Assembly: GCA_902792895.1 (NCBI GenBank)
Contig: CADBBK010000021.1
Coordinates: 1-52,761 of the forward strand
Origin: an uncultured Bacteroidales bacterium
Lineage (GTDB): Bacteria; Bacteroidota; Bacteroidia; Bacteroidales; Muribaculaceae
Direction of reading: 5' to 3'
DNA: 52,761 nt
The notes under the pieces are model-generated. The model was given only the letters and a program-made list of their open reading frames with translations, was not told the origin of the DNA and searched no databases. The translations under genes were made by a program, and so were the position numbers. How positions within the stretch are numbered: position 1 is the stretch's first letter; each line of letters starts with the position of its first letter. Shown here piece after piece: positions 41,011 through 49,684 of the stretch.

Positions 41011-42126
41011 TTACTTCATCACCTTAACAGCGCTGGTGGTGCCGTCGGTGTAGGTGGTAACCACGATGGTCATGCCATTGGCCTGGCTCATCTCCTCACC
41101 TACCATGTTGTAGTAGCGTACGCTGGCTACACTCTTTTCGGCGGTCATCTCCTCGATGCCGGTCGTCGGGCTGACGTTGAACTCTACAGCACCGGGTTCG
41201 CTGGGCAGCTTGTCATCGGCTACAGCGTAGAACTCTACGCGATAGTGGCCATCGGCGGTAACCGAGAAGGCGTCAACATAGGGGGTCCAGTCACCCTCGG
41301 TAACATTACCGTCGGGATCGGTGTAGATGATGCGGTAGTAAGCATCGCCCTCATACGGAGTGATGGTAACAACAACCTCGTGCTGGCCAGGTACTACAGA
41401 GTAAGAGCCGTCGGGAGTCTGGGTCTGCTCGTAGGAGATGTACTGGAAGTGCGTCAAGGGAAGATCGACGTTGGTGCCGCAACCCAGCGTAGCAGTAGCA
41501 TCGGGGAAGTCAGGACCCTCAGCATAGGCTTCGAAGCCGGTCCAGTTGTTGGTGTAGGTCATGGCCTTACCACGAACGCCCGAGGTGTAGAAGGGAGCGT
41601 AGTCACTGCCCATGGTGCAGTTGTCGTCGTCCAGAGCGTCACAAACGATAGTCACCAACAGGCCCTTGCCAGGGTGGTAGGGGAAGTTCAGGCGGAATGA
41701 GTAATCCACGTCGTCACCATACATATAGGACAAATCCAGGTCACGCTCCTCTTCCCAAACGAGCTCACCCAAGGGGAAGAATTGCTTCACGCCATCCACT
41801 ACAGCAAACTCAGTTGCGTCGGTTTCCTGCATGTAAATCCTCACATTGCGCATAATCTCCTCAAAGGTCTCATTCATGAACCTGAAGCTGATCATGTTGA
41901 TGGTCACGTTCTGCTTGCCATTCATGTCGCTCAGCAGGTCAGGCGTGTAAAGCATCTGGGCGCCAGTGTGAGCCACATAGAAGTTGGTCGGTGCCATGTC
42001 AAAGTAGGAACCGTTGTAGGTGGTGGCATTTTCGGGATCGCCAACATAGAAATCACCCCAAATCTGGGCATTGGCTGTCATTGTCAGTGCAGCGATTGCT
42101 GCGAGAATCATGTAAACTTTTTTCAT
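41011..42126 (-). CDS. Secreted sorting-domain protein (family member A)
   Basis: A 371-residue protein with signal peptide MKKVYMILAAIAALTMTANA. Residues about 20-215 are a beta-sandwich with YFDMAPTNFYVAHTGAQMLY and LLVTIVCDALDDDNCTMGSD. A module beginning TQTPDGSYSVVPGQHEVVVT, about 80 residues long, is shared with the next two genes. The last 65 residues (TGIEEMTAEKSVASVRYYNM ... TYTDGTTSAVKVMK) are a type IX-like sorting domain. The final 300-400 bp are nearly the same as the ends of the two upstream genes, so they arose by local duplication. No enzyme motif was seen; the function is unknown. It has its own TTG-N21-TACTTTTG promoter. Confidence 0.82.
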   Translation of the reverse strand: MKKVYMILAAIAALTMTANAQIWGDFYVGDPENATTYNGSYFDMAPTNFYVAHTGAQMLYTPDLLSDMNGKQNVTINMISFRFMNETFEEIMRNVRIYMQETDATEFAVVDGVKQFFPLGELVWEEERDLDLSYMYGDDVDYSFRLNFPYHPGKGLLVTIVCDALDDDNCTMGSDYAPFYTSGVRGKAMTYTNNWTGFEAYAEGPDFPDATATLGCGTNVDLPLTHFQYISYEQTQTPDGSYSVVPGQHEVVVTITPYEGDAYYRIIYTDPDGNVTEGDWTPYVDAFSVTADGHYRVEFYAVADDKLPSEPGAVEFNVSPTTGIEEMTAEKSVASVRYYNMVGEEMSQANGMTIVVTTYTDGTTSAVKVMK

Positions 42127-42214
42127 TTCGCAAATAAAAATAAATGGTTAATAAACGTTGATTTCTAATTCATTATGGGCACTGACTGCCCAGTTATTGT
42201 CGGTTATGATGGCA

Positions 42215-42246
42215 CAAAAGTAACATTATTTTAAATATTACACCAA
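42215..42246 (-). promoter_or_regulatory. Promoter TTG-N21-TACTTTTG, family member A
   Basis: -7 box at 42215-42222 and TTG at 42244-42246 on the minus strand, 88 bp upstream of the ATG at 42126. Confidence 0.7.
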
Positions 42247-42297
42247 CAAATCAGACTAAAAAACAATACAGATTTGCTGATTTCATGAAAAAGAAGA

Positions 42298-42321
42298 TGA
42301 GCCAAACCGAGGTTTGGCTCA
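42298..42321 (-). terminator. Terminator of family member B gene
   Basis: A perfect 11-bp inverted repeat TGAGCCAAACC / GGTTTGGCTCA (42298-42308 and 42311-42321) lies 60 bp past the stop at 42384. TCTTCTTTTT follows in the leftward sense. Confidence 0.75.
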
Positions 42322-42339
42322 CCCTCATTTTCAAATTTC

Positions 42340-42381
42340 GCCAATAGCTAAAGCCTAACAGCTAATAGCTAAGGCCTAATA
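42340..42381. repeat. Heptad tandem repeat, six units
   Basis: GCCAATA GCTAAAG CCTAACA GCTAATA GCTAAGG CCTAATA runs up to 2 bp before the stop codon of the leftward gene at 42384. Confidence 0.78.
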
Positions 42382-42383
42382 GT

Positions 42384-44225
42384 TTACTTCATCACCTTAA
42401 CAGCGCTGGTGGTGCCGTCGGTGTAGGTGGTAACCATGATGGTCAGACCATTGGGCTGGCTCATCTCCTGGCCAACAGCGTTGAAGTAGCGAACGCCAGC
42501 AACGGTCTTGCCGGTGGTCATCTCCTCGATGCCGGTCATCGGGCTAACGGTGAACTCTACAGCACCGGGATCGCTCGGCAGCTTGCCATCGGCAATTGCG
42601 TAGAACTCGATGCGATAGCGACCATCCTCGTATACCGAGAATGAATCAACATACTCCATCCAATCGCTCTCGGTAACGGTGCCGTCGTCAGCGGTGAAGA
42701 TGATGCGATAGTAAACAACGCCCTCATACGGGGTGATGGTTACAACTACCTCGTGCTGACCAGATACTACAGCGTAAGAGCCGTCGGGGGTCTGGGTCTT
42801 CTCGGTGGGCTGTGCACCAGCCTCGAGGGTGGTGAAGACAACGGGAGCGGTCCAGGCGCTGGTGCGGCCGTCCTCGCTTACCGACTGTACCTCAACCTCG
42901 TAGGTGGTCTCGGGGGTCAGGCCCTCGATGGTGTAGTTGGTTCCGGGCAGATCGTTAACATAGATCCACTCCTCGGGCTGAATAACATCGTTGGGATCGC
43001 CTACATAGATATCATCGACGTAAAGTTCCCACTCGTCATAGGTACCATAGTTGCGGAAGACGATGCAACCCATCTCACCGTTGAACTGGCTCAGGTCAAC
43101 AACGTACTCGATAGGAGTCGTGGTTGAGATAAGATCCTCGTCAAAGAGGGGAACCAGGTTGTCGAGATCCATCTCCTCACCAAGCATAGCATAAACCATG
43201 AGTCTCTCGGGGAAATAATCCGAGTAGCCCCACAAGGTGAACTTGAGCTGACCCTTCAAGGCTACAGTGGGGGTACCGAGATAGTTGTCGGGAGAAGTTG
43301 CGGTGTAATCTACATAGGATCCAGAGTAGAAGCATACATCATCCTGAGCGTCGCTGGAATAAGCCAGACCCCAGTTGAATCCGTCACCATCTGCATCATA
43401 GATCCAGAAGCCCTCATTAATCTCATCCTCATAGGTGTCAATGCCGAAGTGCCACTCCTTAGGACCACCGGAGGTGTCAGTCCAGGGCCTGTAGCGCAGG
43501 TTGAAGGCCATGTCGTGATCGTTCTCCCAAGCTACGTCAGCAGTGGTAGCGGCGGGATCAACGGTCAGGTTGGTGGGCACAACGGGAGCGGTGGGATCAA
43601 GGATCTCCAGGTCAACGCGGTCGTTGCTTCCACCCAGGCTTACGGTGAAGATGTAGGTTCCACCGGCTGCGAACTCGAAGTCATTGTAACGGCCGGGAAT
43701 GCTACCATTCGAGCTAGCGATCCAGACTCTGTCACCAGGAGTCGGGTTGGTGATGCACCAGTCATAGATACCAGCGGGAATGAGGATGGCGACTTCATCG
43801 TTAATTACAATGTTGGTAGTGTACAGGTTTCCATCGGCATTCTCGGGGATTTTGTACTCAAACTCTGCATAGGTAGCAGCAGATGCGTTGCCTCCAGTGG
43901 TCAGACCACCAGTCTCGGGGATGACCGTGCCATAGGTGTTAGCATCAGCATCGAGCAGCATCTGGTAGCCAGAACCGTCCTGCCATACATCACCGGCAGC
44001 AAGGATAACACAGCTGTAGCCCTCGGGAATGTCATCACGCAGCGAGTTGATAGCTACGGTGTAGGGTGTGGATACCGTACCGGGAGCAGCCTTGCGAACA
44101 ACCTGCTCAGTCTTGGTTTTGTTGCTGTTAAACTTTGCAACCTTCGTCTGAAGAGCGTTCTTAACGCCAGCCGAAGCAGAAACTGCAACAGCAACGCTTA
44201 CCATTAAGAATAAAAATTTCTTCAT
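42384..44225 (-). CDS. Secreted DUF2436/choice-of-anchor-J sorting-domain protein (family member B)
   Basis: A 613-residue protein with signal peptide MKKFLFLMVSVAVAVSASA. A DUF2436-like module (about 48-215; GYSCVILAAGDVWQDGSGYQ, IPAGIYDWCITNPTPGDRVW) is known from Porphyromonas gingipain and haemagglutinin proteins. FN3-like segments flank a choice-of-anchor-J/cleaved-adhesin module (about 265-420; WHFGIDTYEDEINEGFWIYD, ELYVDDIYVG). The shared QTPDGSYAVVSGQHEVVVTI module and a type IX-like sorting domain (YTDGTTSAVKVMK) end the protein. It is a probable surface adhesin. It serves as the intact reference for the broken paralog upstream. Confidence 0.83.
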   Translation of the reverse strand: MKKFLFLMVSVAVAVSASAGVKNALQTKVAKFNSNKTKTEQVVRKAAPGTVSTPYTVAINSLRDDIPEGYSCVILAAGDVWQDGSGYQMLLDADANTYGTVIPETGGLTTGGNASAATYAEFEYKIPENADGNLYTTNIVINDEVAILIPAGIYDWCITNPTPGDRVWIASSNGSIPGRYNDFEFAAGGTYIFTVSLGGSNDRVDLEILDPTAPVVPTNLTVDPAATTADVAWENDHDMAFNLRYRPWTDTSGGPKEWHFGIDTYEDEINEGFWIYDADGDGFNWGLAYSSDAQDDVCFYSGSYVDYTATSPDNYLGTPTVALKGQLKFTLWGYSDYFPERLMVYAMLGEEMDLDNLVPLFDEDLISTTTPIEYVVDLSQFNGEMGCIVFRNYGTYDEWELYVDDIYVGDPNDVIQPEEWIYVNDLPGTNYTIEGLTPETTYEVEVQSVSEDGRTSAWTAPVVFTTLEAGAQPTEKTQTPDGSYAVVSGQHEVVVTITPYEGVVYYRIIFTADDGTVTESDWMEYVDSFSVYEDGRYRIEFYAIADGKLPSDPGAVEFTVSPMTGIEEMTTGKTVAGVRYFNAVGQEMSQPNGLTIMVTTYTDGTTSAVKVMK

Positions 44226-44276
44226 AAGCTGAAAAATAATTAAAAGTTAAACAAAACTAAAGTTGGATTTGGTGTA

Positions 44277-44308
44277 CAAAATTATTGACAATATTTAAAA
44301 TCAGCAAA
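44277..44308 (-). promoter_or_regulatory. Promoter TTTG-N20-TAATTTTG, family member B
   Basis: -7 box at 44277-44284 and TTTG at 44305-44308, a full consensus match 51 bp upstream of the ATG at 44225. Confidence 0.78.
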
Positions 44309-44396
44309 TTTTTTTGAAAAAAAAACGAATTAGTAACAATAAATTATTACTATTTATAATTTTGGTTTAGTATTGAGGAGATTGAGCATAACAATA

Positions 44397-44428
44397 AATC
44401 AGGCGGCCCGTATGGGGGCCGCCCGATT
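44397..44428 (-). terminator. Terminator of the broken family member C
   Basis: 13-bp arms AATCAGGCGGCCC (44397-44409) and GGGCCGCCCGATT (44416-44428) with one A-C mismatch. It shares its sequence with the terminator at 40938. Confidence 0.75.
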
Positions 44429-44440
44429 GTCTCAATTGTA

Positions 44441-44461
44441 GCTAATAGCTAACAGCCAATA
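44441..44461. repeat. Heptad tandem repeat, three units
   Basis: GCTAATA GCTAACA GCCAATA ends 2 bp before the ancestral stop codon of family member C at 44464. Confidence 0.7.
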
Positions 44462-44463
44462 AC

Positions 44464-45445
44464 TTACTTCATCACCTTAACAGCGCTGGTGGTGCCGTCG
44501 GTGTAGGTGGTAACAACGATGGTCAGACCATTGGCCTGGCTCATCTCCTGACCTACAGCGTTGAAGTAGCGAACGCCAGCAACGGTCTTGCCGGTGGTCA
44601 TCTCCTCGATGCCGGTCATCGGGCTAACGGTGAACTCTACTGCACCGGGATCGCTCGGCAACTTGCCCTCGGCGATAGCGTAGAACTCTACACGATAGCG
44701 GCCATCCTCATATACCGAGAATGCGTCAGTATACTCCATCGATGATGCGATAGTAAGCGACACCCTCATACGGAGTGATGGTAACAACTACCTCGTGCTG
44801 ACCAGATACTACAGCGTAAGAGCCGTCGGGGGTCTGAGTCTTCTCGGTGGGAGTGGGAGGAGTTACGGGTTCGCCATCGGTGATTACCAGATCAACGCCA
44901 TCATAGCCATAATCCGTCATGAAAAGGGAGAAGGCATACTCTTTACCCGCTTCGAATACGAAGTCGTCGGCACGGCCATTGACATTGCCAAAGTCCGAAG
45001 CAATCCACATAGCATAACCAGCCTCGGGATTGGTGATGCACCAGTCATAGGTACCTGCGGGAATCAGGATGCTAACGATGTCATCAAAAACAACGTTCTC
45101 GGTGTAAAGTGAACCATCGGCGTTCCAGGGGATCTTGTACTCAAATTGTCCGTAAACTTCATCTGAAACGCTGGCATACAGAGACAGAGCACCAGTCTCG
45201 GGAATGATCGTGCCATAGGCAGTGGCATCTTCGTCGAGCAGCAGCTGGTAGCCAGAGCCATCACCCCAAACGTCGTGAGCCTCGAGGGATACCCTTGCCA
45301 TACCGGCAGGAATCTCGCCGGCGTTGATGGAGGTACGGGTGGGAGCAGTAACAACAGCATTGTCAGTGTGACGGAAGAGCTGATCGGCGTTGGCCTGCAT
45401 CGACAGAGTAGCAGCTAATGCTAAAAGGAAGAATTTAGTCTTCAT
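44464..45445 (-). pseudogene. Broken secreted sorting-domain gene (family member C)
   Basis: The intact start is MKTKFFLLALAATLSMQANA at 45445. The reading frame runs through a DUF2436-like module (IPAGTYDWCITNPEAGYAMW) and the shared QTPDGSYAVVSGQHEVVVTI module. It stops early at 44726, after RIIDGVY (239 residues). The rest of the module and the whole sorting domain (GIEEMTTGKTVAGVRYFNAV ... TSAVKVMK) continue in another frame to 44464. Compared with family member B, about 38 bp are missing between CGCATCATC and GATGGAGTAT, which shifts the frame. The product, if made, would lack its sorting signal. Sequencing error is possible but a clean 38-bp loss is unlikely to be one. Confidence 0.82.
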
Positions 45446-45511
45446 AAGCAAAAAACTTTTTTTGAAATTAAACAATAAAAATAAACACAAAAAATATTCA
45501 TTATATGGCCG

Positions 45512-45541
45512 CAAATTTACAACATTTTTAATAACCCACAA
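45512..45541 (-). promoter_or_regulatory. Promoter TTG-N19-TAAATTTG, family member C
   Basis: -7 box at 45512-45519 and TTG at 45539-45541, 66 bp upstream of the ATG at 45445. It rules out the upstream in-frame ATG at 45556. Confidence 0.7.
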
Positions 45542-45746
45542 GCATATCACGACCAATTCTTGTCCACTGCACGGAAAGAATTCCCACTGGAAATAATAGT
45601 ATCGAGAGTTGTCATTAACACTAATTCTCTATATGGCAGAGTTTTGGATAAATGATATAAAAAAGTGCCCGAATCTCCCTAATTGTGCTTGCATCGCTAC
45701 AGGCTCGGGCGGTCGCACCACAAGCAACTGAAAGATTGCTTACAAC
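45542..45746. other. Intergenic region before the hut promoter
   Basis: No gene is recognised. It contains a short stem GCCCGA ... TCGGGC (45667-45709), possibly part of regulatory architecture. The hut promoter and direct repeats follow. Confidence 0.4.
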
Positions 45747-45780
45747 TTGGGAGGAAAAAATTTGCCCGATTGGGAGGAAA
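45747..45780 (+). promoter_or_regulatory. Direct repeats TTGGGAGGAAA flanking the hut -33 element
   Basis: Identical 11-bp copies at 45747-45757 and 45770-45780, 23 bp apart (about two helical turns), lie one on each side of the TTTG -33 element. This is a likely operator of the histidine-utilisation operon. Confidence 0.6.
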
Positions 45781-45792
45781 GCAGTACTTTTG
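45761..45792 (+). promoter_or_regulatory. Promoter TTTG-N20-TACTTTTG, hut operon
   Basis: A full Bacteroidetes consensus match: TTTG at 45761-45764 and TACTTTTG at 45785-45792, 53 bp before the ftcD start. Confidence 0.85.
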
Positions 45793-45845
45793 TTCGAAAA
45801 TTAACCTTTAAATATAAAATAACAACTTAAACTACTAATTATCAA

Positions 45846-47555
45846 ATGAGTATGGAGAAGAAAATCGTGGAATGCGTGCCTAACTTCAGTGAGGGACGCA
45901 ACATGGCCATTATCAAACAGATTACCGATGAGATTGAACGTGTTAAGGGCGTGAAACTGCTCGACGTAGACCCGGGAGAAGCCACCAACCGCACGGTGGT
46001 GACCTTCGTGGGTGAGCCCGACGCTGTGCTTGAGGCCGCTTTCCAGGCCGTAGGCAAGGCAGGACAGCTCATCGATATGCGTGGCCACCACGGAGCTCAT
46101 CCTCGCATGGGTGCCACCGACGTGTGCCCGCTCATCCCTGTAGCAGGAATCACCCTGGAGGAATGCGCCGAACTGGCCCACAAACTGGCCGAACGCATTG
46201 CCCGTGAACACAACATCCCCTGCTACTGCTATGAGGCTGCTGCTATGAAGCCCGGCCGCCAAAACCTGGCTGTGTGCCGCGCTGGTGAGTACGAGGCGCT
46301 GCCCGAGAAGATGGGTAACCCCGAGAAGGGTCCCGACTTCGGCGACCGCCCCTTTGACGAGGGCGTTGCCCGCACCGGTTGCACCGCTGTAGGCGCCCGC
46401 GACTTCCTCATCGCAGTGAACTACAACCTGAACACCACCTCGACCCGCCGTGCCAACGCCATAGCCTTTGACGTGCGTGAGAAAGGCCGCCCCGTGCGTG
46501 AGGGCAACCCCATCACCGGCAAGATTGTCAAGGACGAGAACGGCAACAACGTGATGAAGCCCGGTACCCTCAAGGGCACCAAGGCCATCGGCTGGTATAT
46601 CGACGAGTACAAGATTGCTCAGGTATCGATGAACATCACCAACATCAATGTGACGCCGCTGCATGTCGCCTTTGACGAGGTGTGCCGCTGCGCTCAGAAC
46701 CGCGGCATCCGCGTGACGGGTACCGAGATCGTGGGCCTGATGCCCAAGCGCTGCCTGATTGAGGCCGGCAAGTACTTCCTGGAGAAGCAGCAGCGTTCGA
46801 CGGGTATCCCCGAGGAGGATATCATCAACATCGCTATCCACTCGATGGGCCTGGACGACCTCAAGCCGTTTGACCCCAACGAGAAGGTCATCGAGTTCAT
46901 GCTCGAGGCCGACAATAAGACGGGCAACCGTCTGGTGGACCTCACCGTGACCGGCTTTGCCGACGAGACCTCGCGCGAGTCGCCCGCTCCCGGCGGTGGC
47001 TCCATCAGCGCCTATATGGGTGCCCTCGCCGCTTCGCTGGGTACCATGGTTGCCAACCTGTCGAGCCACAAGCCCGGTTGGGACGACCGCTGGAACGAGT
47101 TCAGCGTGTGGGCCGACAAAGGCCAGGCACTCAAGGTCGAGCTGCTGCACCTCGTTGACGAGGATACTGATGCCTTCAACAGGATCATGGCCGCCTTCGG
47201 CATGCCCAAGAAGACCGAGGAGGACAAGGCTGCCCGCACCGCCGCTATCCAGGATGCCACCCTGTATGCTACCCAGGTGCCCCTGCGCACAATGAAGGCT
47301 TCGTTCAAGGCATTCGAGATCTGCCGTGCAATGGTCGAGACCGGTAACCCCAACAGCGTGACCGACGCTGGCGTGGGTGCTCTCGCTGCCCGTGCTGCCG
47401 TGATTGGCGCCGGCATGAACGTGAAGATCAACGCTCAGAGCCTTACCGACCGCGAGGTGGCCAACAAGCTCATCGGCGAAGCCAACGAACTGGTGGCCAA
47501 GGCCAATGCCGAGGAAGCCGAAATCACCGCAATGGTTGAAGAGAAAATCAAGTAA
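45846..47555 (+). CDS. ftcD: Glutamate formiminotransferase-formimidoyltetrahydrofolate cyclodeaminase
   Basis: A 569-residue bifunctional enzyme. The N-terminal formiminotransferase part (about 1-330) has IVECVPNFSEGRNM, LLDVDPGEATNRTVVTFVGE and RGHHGAHPRMGATDVCPL. The C-terminal cyclodeaminase part (about 350-569) has SPAPGGGSISAYMGALAASL and helical repeats. It transfers the formimino group of formiminoglutamate to tetrahydrofolate, releasing glutamate, and then removes ammonia to give methenyl-THF. The fused two-domain form is like the mammalian enzyme. It is the first gene of hut; the start is either 45846 (MSMEKK) or 45852 (MEKK). It acts last in the pathway. Confidence 0.95.
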   Translation: MSMEKKIVECVPNFSEGRNMAIIKQITDEIERVKGVKLLDVDPGEATNRTVVTFVGEPDAVLEAAFQAVGKAGQLIDMRGHHGAHPRMGATDVCPLIPVAGITLEECAELAHKLAERIAREHNIPCYCYEAAAMKPGRQNLAVCRAGEYEALPEKMGNPEKGPDFGDRPFDEGVARTGCTAVGARDFLIAVNYNLNTTSTRRANAIAFDVREKGRPVREGNPITGKIVKDENGNNVMKPGTLKGTKAIGWYIDEYKIAQVSMNITNINVTPLHVAFDEVCRCAQNRGIRVTGTEIVGLMPKRCLIEAGKYFLEKQQRSTGIPEEDIINIAIHSMGLDDLKPFDPNEKVIEFMLEADNKTGNRLVDLTVTGFADETSRESPAPGGGSISAYMGALAASLGTMVANLSSHKPGWDDRWNEFSVWADKGQALKVELLHLVDEDTDAFNRIMAAFGMPKKTEEDKAARTAAIQDATLYATQVPLRTMKASFKAFEICRAMVETGNPNSVTDAGVGALAARAAVIGAGMNVKINAQSLTDREVANKLIGEANELVAKANAEEAEITAMVEEKIK

Positions 47556-47614
47556 GCCGACGGCTTGGTATAGAGTTTAGTATTTAGAGAACAACAACAA
47601 TAGTATTATATATT

Positions 47615-49642
47615 ATGACCAAAGAAGAATTCATTGCCGACATTCGCGGTGGTATCCCCGAGGAACTGCCCGAGTTGCAGCCCTATGACAAAGAGATTAA
47701 CCATGCGCCCAAGCGCAAGGACATCCTCACCCCCGAGCAGAAGAAGCTCGCCCTGAGGAACGCCCTCCGCTACTTCCCCAAGCATCTCCATGCCGCCCTG
47801 GCACCCGAGTTTGCCGAGGAGCTGAAAACCTATGGCCGCATCTATATGTATCGCTATCGTCCCCGCTATGAGATGTATGCCCGTCCCATCGACGAGTATC
47901 CCGCACGCTCACGCCAGGCAGCTGCCATCATGCTGATGATCCAGAACAACCTGGACCCGCGCGTGGCACAGCACCCCCATGAGCTCATCATCTACGGCGG
48001 CAACGGTGCCATCTTCCAGAACTGGGCACAGTACCGTCTGGTGATGAAATACCTGAGCGAGATGACCGACGAGCAGACGCTCGTCATGTACTCGGGACAT
48101 CCCCTGGGACTGTTCCCCTCGCACAAGAATGCGCCCCGCGTGGTGGTGACCAACGGTATGGTGATCCCCAACTACAGCAAGCCCGACGACTGGGAGCGTG
48201 ACAACGCCCTGGGCGTGAGCCAGTATGGCCAGATGACCGCCGGCTCCTACATGTACATCGGCCCGCAGGGTATCGTGCACGGCACGACCATCACGGTGCT
48301 CAACGCTGCCCGCAAACAGCTCGTGAAACGCGGACAGAAGGGTGGCGACATCCACGGCATGCTGTTTGTAACGGCAGGTCTGGGTGGCATGTCGGGTGCA
48401 CAGCCCAAGGCTGGTAACATCGCCGGTGTGGTGAGCGTTACCGCCGAGATCAACCCCCTCGCTGCCAAGAAGCGCTACGAGCAGGGCTGGGTAGATGAGC
48501 TGCACGACAACCTCGACGAGCTGATTCCCGCCATCCGCAAGGCTGTGGCCGGCAAGCGCACCGTCTCGATGGCCTATGTGGGCAACGTCGTTGACCTGTG
48601 GGAACGCCTCGCAGCCGAGGACATGCATGTTGACCTGGGTAGCGACCAGACCTCGCTGCACAACCCGTGGGCAGGCGGTTACTATCCCGTGGGCCTCACC
48701 CTCGAGGAGAGCAAGCAGATGATGGCCGAGGACCCCGACGAGTTCAAGGAGCGCGTACGCGCATCGCTGCGCCGGCAGTGCGCTGCCATCAACAAGTTGG
48801 CCGACAAGGGCATGTACTTCTTTGACTACGGCAACGCCTTCCTGCTTGAGTCGAGCCGTGCCGGTGCCGACATCATGACGGCCGACGGCAAGTTCCGCTA
48901 TCCGTCCTACGTGCAGGACATCATGGGCCCGATGTTCTTTGACTACGGCTTCGGTCCCTTCCGTTGGGTATGCACCTCGGGTGATCCCAAGGATCTGGAA
49001 ACTACCGACCGCCTGGCAGCCCAGGTGCTCGAGGAAATCCGCAAGGACGCTCCCGAGGACATCCAGGGCCAGATGGACGACAATATCCACTGGATCAAGG
49101 AGGCTGGCCCCAACAAGCTCGTTGTGGGTTCACAGGCCCGTATCCTGTATGCCGACGCCGAGGGTCGCGCCAAGATTGCCCTGGCATTCAACGACGCCAT
49201 CCGCAGCGGTGAGCTGAGTGCTCCCGTCGTGCTCGGCCGTGACCATCACGACGTGTCGGGTACCGACTCGCCCTTCCGCGAGACCAGCAACATCTATGAC
49301 GGCTCGCAGTTCTGCGCCGACATGGCTGTACAGAATGTCATCGGCGACTCCTTCCGCGGTGCCACGTGGGTAAGTATCCACAACGGCGGCGGTGTAGGCT
49401 GGGGCGAGGTCATCAATGGTGGCTTCGGTATGGCCATCGATGGCAGCGAGGATTCGGCTCGTCACATCCGCGAGATGCTCTTCTGGGATGTGAACAACGG
49501 TATCGCACGCCGCAGCTGGGCCCGCAACAAGGGCTCGATGGACGCCATCCGTCGCGAAATGGAGCGCACGCCCGAGTTGACCGTCACCATGCCCAACCTG
49601 GTGGATGACGACGTGATCGACAATGCCGTGACCATCTTCTAA
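47615..49642 (+). CDS. hutU: Urocanate hydratase
   Basis: A 675-residue cytoplasmic enzyme converting urocanate to imidazolone propionate with tightly bound NAD+. Visible family regions include LMIQNNLDPRVAQHPHELII, YGGNGAIFQNWAQYRLVMKY, VTAGLGGMSGAQPKAGN (nucleotide-binding glycines) and GPFRWVCTSGDPKDL, the usual active-site cysteine region. At 675 residues it is the long form, close to eukaryotic urocanases and about 120 longer than the Pseudomonas type. It lies 59 bp after ftcD and 42 bp before hutH, so it is in the same operon. Confidence 0.96.
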   Translation: MTKEEFIADIRGGIPEELPELQPYDKEINHAPKRKDILTPEQKKLALRNALRYFPKHLHAALAPEFAEELKTYGRIYMYRYRPRYEMYARPIDEYPARSRQAAAIMLMIQNNLDPRVAQHPHELIIYGGNGAIFQNWAQYRLVMKYLSEMTDEQTLVMYSGHPLGLFPSHKNAPRVVVTNGMVIPNYSKPDDWERDNALGVSQYGQMTAGSYMYIGPQGIVHGTTITVLNAARKQLVKRGQKGGDIHGMLFVTAGLGGMSGAQPKAGNIAGVVSVTAEINPLAAKKRYEQGWVDELHDNLDELIPAIRKAVAGKRTVSMAYVGNVVDLWERLAAEDMHVDLGSDQTSLHNPWAGGYYPVGLTLEESKQMMAEDPDEFKERVRASLRRQCAAINKLADKGMYFFDYGNAFLLESSRAGADIMTADGKFRYPSYVQDIMGPMFFDYGFGPFRWVCTSGDPKDLETTDRLAAQVLEEIRKDAPEDIQGQMDDNIHWIKEAGPNKLVVGSQARILYADAEGRAKIALAFNDAIRSGELSAPVVLGRDHHDVSGTDSPFRETSNIYDGSQFCADMAVQNVIGDSFRGATWVSIHNGGGVGWGEVINGGFGMAIDGSEDSARHIREMLFWDVNNGIARRSWARNKGSMDAIRREMERTPELTVTMPNLVDDDVIDNAVTIF

Positions 49643-49684
49643 ACACGATTGAACAACCTAAAACAATAATAGCAAATCATTCAT

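Noticed and set aside
45801-47150. A 449-codon minus-strand frame opposite ftcD
   Set aside because: Shadow; low-complexity translation, no promoter, and the plus strand encodes a complete known enzyme.
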